Positions 5,626 to 9,748 of a stretch of DNA of 9,748 nucleotides are shown in pieces (position 1 is the first letter of the stretch; the number at the start of each line of letters is the position of its first letter). A program made the translations under genes and the position numbers. The stretch is from Chloroflexota bacterium (GTDB lineage Bacteria; Chloroflexota; Limnocylindria; Limnocylindrales; CSP1-4), in assembly GCA_017882025.1 (NCBI GenBank), contig JADGQG010000066.1, forward strand, positions 1-9,748. Direction: 5' to 3'. The notes under the pieces were generated by a model. That model was not told the DNA's origin and searched no databases. It saw only the letters and a list, made by a program, of their open reading frames with translations.

Positions 5626-8600
5626 ATGGTGCTCGGCTTCTTCTCCCGTTTCGTCGATTCCAATGACCGCGAGGTGCGGCGCGTCCAGCCGCTCGTGGAT
5701 GCTGCGAACGCCCTCGAGTCGGCGCTCGAGGGCGAATCCGAGGCCCGGATCCGGGCCCGCATGGATGAGATCCGGGCCGATCTGGCGGAGCTCCAGGCGG
5801 GCTTCGGCCCGACCACCGACGAGTTCGAGGAGGACGACCCCGCCCGCCGCCGCGACCTCGAGACGGAGCGACGGACGAAGGAGACGGCGCAGCTCCAGGC
5901 AGCGCTCGACGACGTCCTGCCGGAGGTCTTCGCGGCCGCCCGCGAGGCGATGCGCCGGACGCTTGGGATGCGCCACTTCGACGTCCAGCTGATGGGCGCG
6001 ACCGTGCTCCACCAGGGCAAGATCGCGGAGATGAAGACCGGCGAGGGCAAGACCCTCGTCGCACCACTCGCCGCGATCCTCAATGGCCTGACCGGCCGGG
6101 GCGTCCACGTCGTGACCGTGAACGACTACCTCGCCCGCCGCGACGCCCAGTGGATGGGCCCGATCTACCACTTCCTCGGCCTGTCGGTCGGGGTCGTGGT
6201 CGGGGAGGAGGCCTACGTCTTCGAGCCCGGCTACCCCACCAGCGACGAGCGGCTCATCAACCTCCGCCCATGCGCCCGCCGCGAGGCCTACGCCGCGGAC
6301 ATCACTCACGGCACGAACCACCACTTCGGGTTCGACTACCTGCGCGACAACCTGGTCACGGAGATGGACCAGCGCGTCCAGCGAGGCCACTACTTCGCGA
6401 TCGTCGACGAGGTGGACAACATCCTCATCGACGAGGCGCGCACGCCGCTGATCATCAGCGGCCAGGCTGAAGAGTCGGCCGACCTGTACTTCCAGTTTGC
6501 CCGGCTCGTGCCCCGCCTCCGGGCCCGAGCGGAGGGCGAGGAGGAAGGCGGCGACTACTTCGTCGACCTCAAGGATCGCGCGGTCTCGCCGACGGAAGAG
6601 GGGATCACGAAGATCGAGCAGTGGCTCGGCGTCCAGAACCTCTACGACGATCCGCGGCTGACCCGCTACTTCGACGCGTCGCTCAAGGCCCACGCGCTCT
6701 ACAAGCGCGATCGCGACTACATCGTGCGGGATGGCGAGATCGTCATCGTCGACGAGTTCACAGGCCGCCAGATGCCCGACCGGCGCTGGAGCGAGGGCAT
6801 CCACCAGGCGATGGAGGCCAAGGAGGGTCTGCGCGTCCAGCGCGAGTCCGTGACCCTCGCCACCGTCACGTTCCAGAACTACTTCCGCCTCTACGCGAAG
6901 CTCGCCGGCATGACCGGCACCGCGATGACCGAGGCCGAGGAGTTCCACAAGATCTACAAGCTGGAGGTGGTCTCGATCCCCACCAACCAGCCCATGATCC
7001 GCGACGACGAGCAGGACCTGGTCTTCCGCAACGAGCAGGGCAAGTACAAGGCGCTCATCGACGAGACCGTCGAAATGCGGGATGCAGGCCGGCCGATCCT
7101 GGTGGGCACGGTCAGCGTCGAGAAGTCCGAGATCCTGTCCGAGCTCCTCGGGCAGCGCGGCATCAAGCACGAGGTCCTCAACGCCAAGTTCCACGAGAAG
7201 GAGGCGCCGATCGTCGCCCAGGCGGGCCGCCCGGGCGCCGTCACGATCGCAACGAACATGGCCGGTCGAGGGACGGACATCCAGCTGGGCGGCAACCCAG
7301 CCGGGATGGCCTCGGAGATCCTCCATCGGCGCGGGCTGAACCCGGCCGAAGTGGACAAGGCGACGTATGACGAGGCATTCGCCGAGGCGAAGGCGATCTG
7401 CGACGCCGACCACGAGCGGGTGGTGGCCGCGGGCGGGCTCCACATCATCGGTACAGAGCGCCACGACTCGCGCCGGATCGATAACCAGCTCCGCGGCCGC
7501 GCCGGGCGGCAGGGCGACCCAGGCTCCTCGCGCTTCTACCTCTCGCTCGAAGACGACCTGATGAAGCGTTTTGCCTCCGAGCGGGTCGCAGGCCTGATGG
7601 AACGGCTGGGGCTGGAGGATGACGTCGCGATCGAATCGCGCATTGTCAGCAAGACCATCGAAAGCGCCCAGACGCGGGTCGAGGGCTACAACTTCGATAT
7701 CCGGAAGCGCGTGGTCGAGTTCGACGACGTGATCAACAAGCAGCGCGAAACGATCTACGCCGAGCGCGACAAGGTGCTCCGCAACGAGGACCTGACGGAG
7801 ACGGTGGATGCGTTCCTCAACGAGGAGGTGGACGCGCTCCTCGCCACGTACTGCGCGGCAGAGATCCCCGATGACTGGAACATGGAAGGGCTCTCCGCGG
7901 CGCTGCACGCCATGGGCCTCGAAGGGCCGGGAACCTCAGAGGACGAGCTCTGGGAGATCGGAGGACGCGAGGTGCTGGCCGATCACCTCCACGAGCTGGC
8001 CGACGCGAAGCTCGAGGAGAAGTCGGCCGAGGTTGGCGTCGAGGACTGGTCGATGATCGAGCGCCTCGTCCTGCTCCGGACGGTCGACTCGCTCTGGATC
8101 GAGCACCTGACGGAGCTCGATGACATGCGGCGCGGGATCGGGCTCCGCGGCTATGCCCAGCAGGACCCGCTCAACGAGTTCAAGAAGGAGGCCTTCAACC
8201 TCTACGACCAGTTGAGCGACCTGATCCGCCATCAGGTGGCGACGACGATCTTCCGCGTGTCGGTGGTCCGCCAGCCCTCGACCCCCACGGCCGACGAGGC
8301 GGAGCTCGCCGCGAGCCTCGCTGCCGGCGCCGCGGCGGTCCGGTCCGCGGGCGCTGCCGGCGCCGCGGGCGCGGCCACCCAGCCGAGCGTGAGCGGCACG
8401 GCACCGACGAGCGCCACGTTCTCGGGCGGTGGGGCCTCCACATCCAGTGCCCGACCCTCGGGGCCCTCGCGGGCAACCGTGGCGGCCGCCCGAAACCTCC
8501 CTGCATCGCCCGCCCTCCGGGCGATGCAGGAGCGGCTGGGCGACGAGGCCCGCACCGACTCCGCCAGGGGCGCGAACCCCGCGGCCGCGAAGCTCGGCCG

Positions 8601-8658
8601 CAACGACCCCTGCTACTGCGGGTCGGGGCTCAAGTTCAAGAAATGTCACGGCCGCTGA
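5626..8658 (+). CDS. secA: Protein translocase ATPase SecA
   Basis: Full-length 1010-residue motor ATPase that pushes preproteins through SecYEG. Walker A is MKTGEGKT with K142, Walker B is DEVD at 261-264 within DEVDNILIDEARTPLIISG, and the second nucleotide fold carries NMAGRGTD and QLRGRAGRQGDPG. The preprotein cross-linking, scaffold and helical-wing regions follow in normal order. The C-terminus has the zinc-binding CYCGSG...KKCH (C996, C998, C1007, H1008), used for SecB or ribosome contact in relatives. Odd points: Walker A lies about 34 residues later than in E. coli (K108) because of a charged Glu/Arg-rich insertion around residues 40-90, and an Ala/Gly/Ser-rich linker of about 100 residues precedes the zinc motif. 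The start is the ATG at 5626, with no Shine-Dalgarno and a -10-like hexamer just upstream. A standalone SecB is not in view. Confidence 0.97.
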   Translation: MVLGFFSRFVDSNDREVRRVQPLVDAANALESALEGESEARIRARMDEIRADLAELQAGFGPTTDEFEEDDPARRRDLETERRTKETAQLQAALDDVLPEVFAAAREAMRRTLGMRHFDVQLMGATVLHQGKIAEMKTGEGKTLVAPLAAILNGLTGRGVHVVTVNDYLARRDAQWMGPIYHFLGLSVGVVVGEEAYVFEPGYPTSDERLINLRPCARREAYAADITHGTNHHFGFDYLRDNLVTEMDQRVQRGHYFAIVDEVDNILIDEARTPLIISGQAEESADLYFQFARLVPRLRARAEGEEEGGDYFVDLKDRAVSPTEEGITKIEQWLGVQNLYDDPRLTRYFDASLKAHALYKRDRDYIVRDGEIVIVDEFTGRQMPDRRWSEGIHQAMEAKEGLRVQRESVTLATVTFQNYFRLYAKLAGMTGTAMTEAEEFHKIYKLEVVSIPTNQPMIRDDEQDLVFRNEQGKYKALIDETVEMRDAGRPILVGTVSVEKSEILSELLGQRGIKHEVLNAKFHEKEAPIVAQAGRPGAVTIATNMAGRGTDIQLGGNPAGMASEILHRRGLNPAEVDKATYDEAFAEAKAICDADHERVVAAGGLHIIGTERHDSRRIDNQLRGRAGRQGDPGSSRFYLSLEDDLMKRFASERVAGLMERLGLEDDVAIESRIVSKTIESAQTRVEGYNFDIRKRVVEFDDVINKQRETIYAERDKVLRNEDLTETVDAFLNEEVDALLATYCAAEIPDDWNMEGLSAALHAMGLEGPGTSEDELWEIGGREVLADHLHELADAKLEEKSAEVGVEDWSMIERLVLLRTVDSLWIEHLTELDDMRRGIGLRGYAQQDPLNEFKKEAFNLYDQLSDLIRHQVATTIFRVSVVRQPSTPTADEAELAASLAAGAAAVRSAGAAGAAGAATQPSVSGTAPTSATFSGGGASTSSARPSGPSRATVAAARNLPASPALRAMQERLGDEARTDSARGANPAAAKLGRNDPCYCGSGLKFKKCHGR

Positions 8659-9305
8659 ACGATCACGTCGGGCGGTCGCCGGTCCGCGAGCTCGCCCTGG
8701 TGGGCCTGGCAGTGGTCGTCGGCGGCGTCCTCGTCACCGGCTACGCGACCTTCCGAATCTGGCAGCACGGCGCCGTGGACGAGACGCGGCCGGTGGACGC
8801 GATCGTCGTGATGGGCGCGGCGCAGTACGACGGGCGGCCGTCACCGGTCCTCGCCAGCCGCCTCGACCACGCGGTGCGCCTCTACGCGGACGGTGTGGCG
8901 CCCGTCTTCATCGTGACGGGCGGTCGGCGCGAGGGCGACCGGACGACGGAAGCCGCGGTCGCGCGCGCCTACGCGGTCGCCCACGGCGTTCCCGACGCCG
9001 CAATTCTCGAGGAGGATCGCGGCCGGTCCACGTTCGAATCGCTCGAGGCAGTGTCCGTCATCCTCGGCGCGCATGGGCTGCGAAGCGCGCTCTTCGTCTC
9101 GGACCGGACGCACATGCTGCGCGTGATCCGGATGGGCATGGACCTGAAGATCCAGGCGTACGGCTCACCGACGACGACGAGCCCCACCGATGCCGGCCTG
9201 GGACAGCGCCTGGATGCGACCCTCCACGAGCTGGGCGCGCTGGCCTTTTACGGCCTGGTGGGCGGGGCGATCGACCCGGAGCTCGGGGCGGCCGGCTCGC
9301 CCTGA
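8643..9305 (+). CDS. YdcF/DUF218-like membrane-anchored protein
   Basis: A 220-residue protein of the DUF218 (YdcF/SanA/ElyC) family. Residues about 17-37 form an N-terminal membrane anchor, so the domain probably lies outside the membrane. The domain runs from about residue 51: VDAIVVMGAAQYDGRPS, then IVTGG at 90-94, the STFES segment at 129-133 (usually ST-x-E-N), and SDRTHMLR in the last conserved strand-helix. Relatives are linked to envelope polysaccharide and vancomycin-resistance phenotypes, and YdcF binds S-adenosylmethionine, but no reaction is settled for the family. The ATG overlaps the secA end by 16 bases and lies inside the zinc-motif codons; no good Shine-Dalgarno precedes it, so expression likely depends on secA translation. 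The stop is TGA 9303-9305. Confidence 0.85.
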   Translation: MSRPLNDHVGRSPVRELALVGLAVVVGGVLVTGYATFRIWQHGAVDETRPVDAIVVMGAAQYDGRPSPVLASRLDHAVRLYADGVAPVFIVTGGRREGDRTTEAAVARAYAVAHGVPDAAILEEDRGRSTFESLEAVSVILGAHGLRSALFVSDRTHMLRVIRMGMDLKIQAYGSPTTTSPTDAGLGQRLDATLHELGALAFYGLVGGAIDPELGAAGSP

Positions 9306-9370
9306 CCGACCGGTCGGGGCGGCCTGCGCCGCGGCGCCCGACGCGGGCCCCGGGAAAACCCGTCTCCCGG
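9306..9370 (+). other. GC-rich dyad cluster after the ydcF-like gene
   Basis: Several short inverted repeats are packed here: a perfect 12-base palindrome at 9306-9317 (CCGACCGGTCGG), GCCCG/CGGGC at 9336-9340 and 9344-9348, and CCGGGA/TCCCGG at 9350-9355 and 9365-9370, with a nested CGGG-AAAA-CCCG tetraloop at 9351-9362. None is followed by a T-run. It may be a weak or factor-dependent transcription end separating the secA unit from the promoter at 9398, or only a consequence of high G+C. Confidence 0.3.
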
Positions 9371-9397
9371 ACCGTTGCGACTGCCGAAAACTCCCTC

Positions 9398-9426
9398 TTG
9401 GCCGCTTCGCGTTGCCCTCGTATACT
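9398..9426 (+). promoter_or_regulatory. Putative sigma-70-type promoter for the cysteine-rich gene
   Basis: TTGGCC (9398-9403) matches four of six -35 positions, TATACT (9421-9426) matches five of six -10 positions, and the spacer is exactly 17 bases. It sits in the 212-base gap after the ydcF-like gene, in a locally more AT-rich patch. The predicted start point is near 9433, giving a leader of about 85 bases before the GTG at 9518 or about 17 bases before the ATG at 9450. Confidence 0.6.
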
Positions 9427-9449
9427 CACACCATTATCACCGACCGGCG

Positions 9450-9521
9450 ATGCCCAGCTCCCGTCCCGGCGGGAATTCGACCGGCCTGACGTCGCCACTG
9501 CAGTACTTGAGGGAGCGGTGA
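9450..9521 (+). CDS. Possible 23-residue leader ORF coupled to the cysteine-rich gene
   Basis: ATG at 9450 opens a 23-codon frame that stops at the TGA 9519-9521, overlapping the next GTG start by four bases (GTGA), the same overlap style as alkD and gyrA in this window. The peptide is MPSSRPGGNSTGL then TSPLQYLRER. It is polar, without runs of a regulatory amino acid, so it does not look like a classic attenuator peptide. No Shine-Dalgarno is visible; the predicted transcript would give it a leader of about 17 bases. A 5-bp hairpin (TCCCG 9459-9463 with CGGGA 9470-9474) lies inside it. It could be a real leader or coupling ORF, or chance. Confidence 0.3.
   Translation: MPSSRPGGNSTGLTSPLQYLRER
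9509..9515 (+). promoter_or_regulatory. Ribosome binding site of the cysteine-rich gene
   Basis: GAGGGAG lies just before the GTG at 9518; its GAGGG part (9509-9513) is four bases away. It is the reason for choosing this start, because no other usable start codon occurs in this frame between the promoter and the first cysteine motif. Confidence 0.6.
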
Positions 9522-9742
9522 AGCAGATCACTGACGCCGCGTTCGTCGATCTCATCGCCTGTGAGCGCGACTGCAGGAACTGCAGCTACGCCGCGGCGCT
9601 GGACTGCGATGGAAACTGCGGCGTCTGCGCTCACAACGCGTACTGCGCATGCGTGAACCCCGTCGTCGCCCGGAGCAAGACCGCCCTGCGGCTCATCGAG
9701 CTCCGGCCGATCCTCCTCCAGGACGTGCGAGGCCGAGCCTAG
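9518..9742 (+). CDS. Small cysteine-rich protein, probable metal or Fe-S binder
   Basis: A 74-residue protein I do not recognise. Eight cysteines fall between residues 15 and 45: C15, C19, C22, C30, C34, C37, C43 and C45. They form two copies of C-x3-C-x2-C (CERDCRNC and CDGNCGVC) and then C-x5-C-x-C, with H39 nearby. The order of spacings suggests an internal duplication able to bind two metal centres, either zinc or Fe-S. The C-terminal 28 residues are basic and helical in character (SKTALRLIELRPILLQ). There is no signal peptide or membrane segment. The start is the GTG at 9518 with GAGGGAG upstream; the stop is TAG 9740-9742, six bases before the window ends. Coding status is supported by its own promoter, its ribosome binding site and the ordered cysteines. 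C-x3-C-x2-C also occurs in radical-SAM enzymes, but this protein is far too small to be one. Confidence 0.7.
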   Translation: MKQITDAAFVDLIACERDCRNCSYAAALDCDGNCGVCAHNAYCACVNPVVARSKTALRLIELRPILLQDVRGRA

Positions 9743-9748
9743 ATGGAC

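Noticed and set aside
5140..7908. 922-codon open frame on the minus strand opposite secA and the end of prs
   Set aside because: It mirrors codon structure of secA in GC-rich DNA, gives low-complexity Val/Asp/Leu/Arg-rich protein with no motif, and spans several real genes.
9306..9370. Intrinsic terminator after the ydcF-like gene
   Set aside because: Several dyads exist but none is followed by a T-run, so only a generic dyad cluster is listed.
8429..9517. Long + strand open frame that runs into the cysteine-rich gene
   Set aside because: This part lies out of frame over the secA and ydcF-like genes, which are clearly real, and reads as Arg/Pro/Gly-rich noise. Only the end from GTG 9518 looks like a gene.
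1..9748. A dedicated defence, mobile or secondary-metabolite system
   Set aside because: All large genes are conserved housekeeping families. There are no transposase, integrase, nuclease-helicase, reverse transcriptase, CRISPR repeat, or tRNA-like attachment signals that I could find by reading.

Overview
The window is a compact, very GC-rich block of bacterial housekeeping genes, all read on the + strand. Order: gyrB (last 28 codons only), a hotdog-fold thioesterase, an AlkD-like HEAT-repeat DNA glycosylase, gyrA, prs (ribose-phosphate pyrophosphokinase), a 76-residue single-span membrane protein, secA, a YdcF/DUF218 membrane-anchored protein, and a 74-residue cysteine-rich protein at the right edge. 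The high G+C, frequent GTG starts, gyrB and gyrA split by unrelated genes, and the SecA and PRPP synthetase sequence style fit a Chloroflexota-type genome (perhaps a Limnocylindria-like lineage). That placement is inference from memory, not a measured phylogeny.

Positions 1-5297 look like one transcription unit. The thioesterase starts inside the gyrB end, alkD overlaps the thioesterase stop by four bases (GTGA), and gyrA overlaps the alkD stop the same way. The prs reading frame can begin on an ATGA overlap with gyrA, although a GTG 30 bases further in has the better ribosome binding site. The 76-residue membrane protein follows prs after 14 bases and has its own Shine-Dalgarno. A second unit begins at about 5611, where a TATACT hexamer ends nine bases before the secA ATG and no Shine-Dalgarno is visible, which suggests a leaderless or near-leaderless secA mRNA. 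The ydcF-like gene starts inside the secA zinc-motif codons. A third unit begins with a good promoter (TTGGCC, 17 bases, TATACT) at 9398-9426. It leads into a possible 23-codon leader ORF that overlaps the start of the cysteine-rich gene by GTGA.

Most of the window is ordinary central machinery: DNA supercoiling, base-excision repair, nucleotide precursor synthesis and protein export. The least explained parts are the cysteine-rich protein, with two copies of C-x3-C-x2-C plus C-x5-C-x-C, and its coupled leader ORF. Also worth noting are the thioesterase and AlkD pair inserted between the two gyrase subunits, a Gln at GyrA position 83, and the unrecognised membrane protein upstream of secA. 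I see no mobile element, CRISPR array, rRNA or tRNA, and no convincing evidence of a new defence or biosynthetic system. No stretch longer than about 215 bases lacks a gene.
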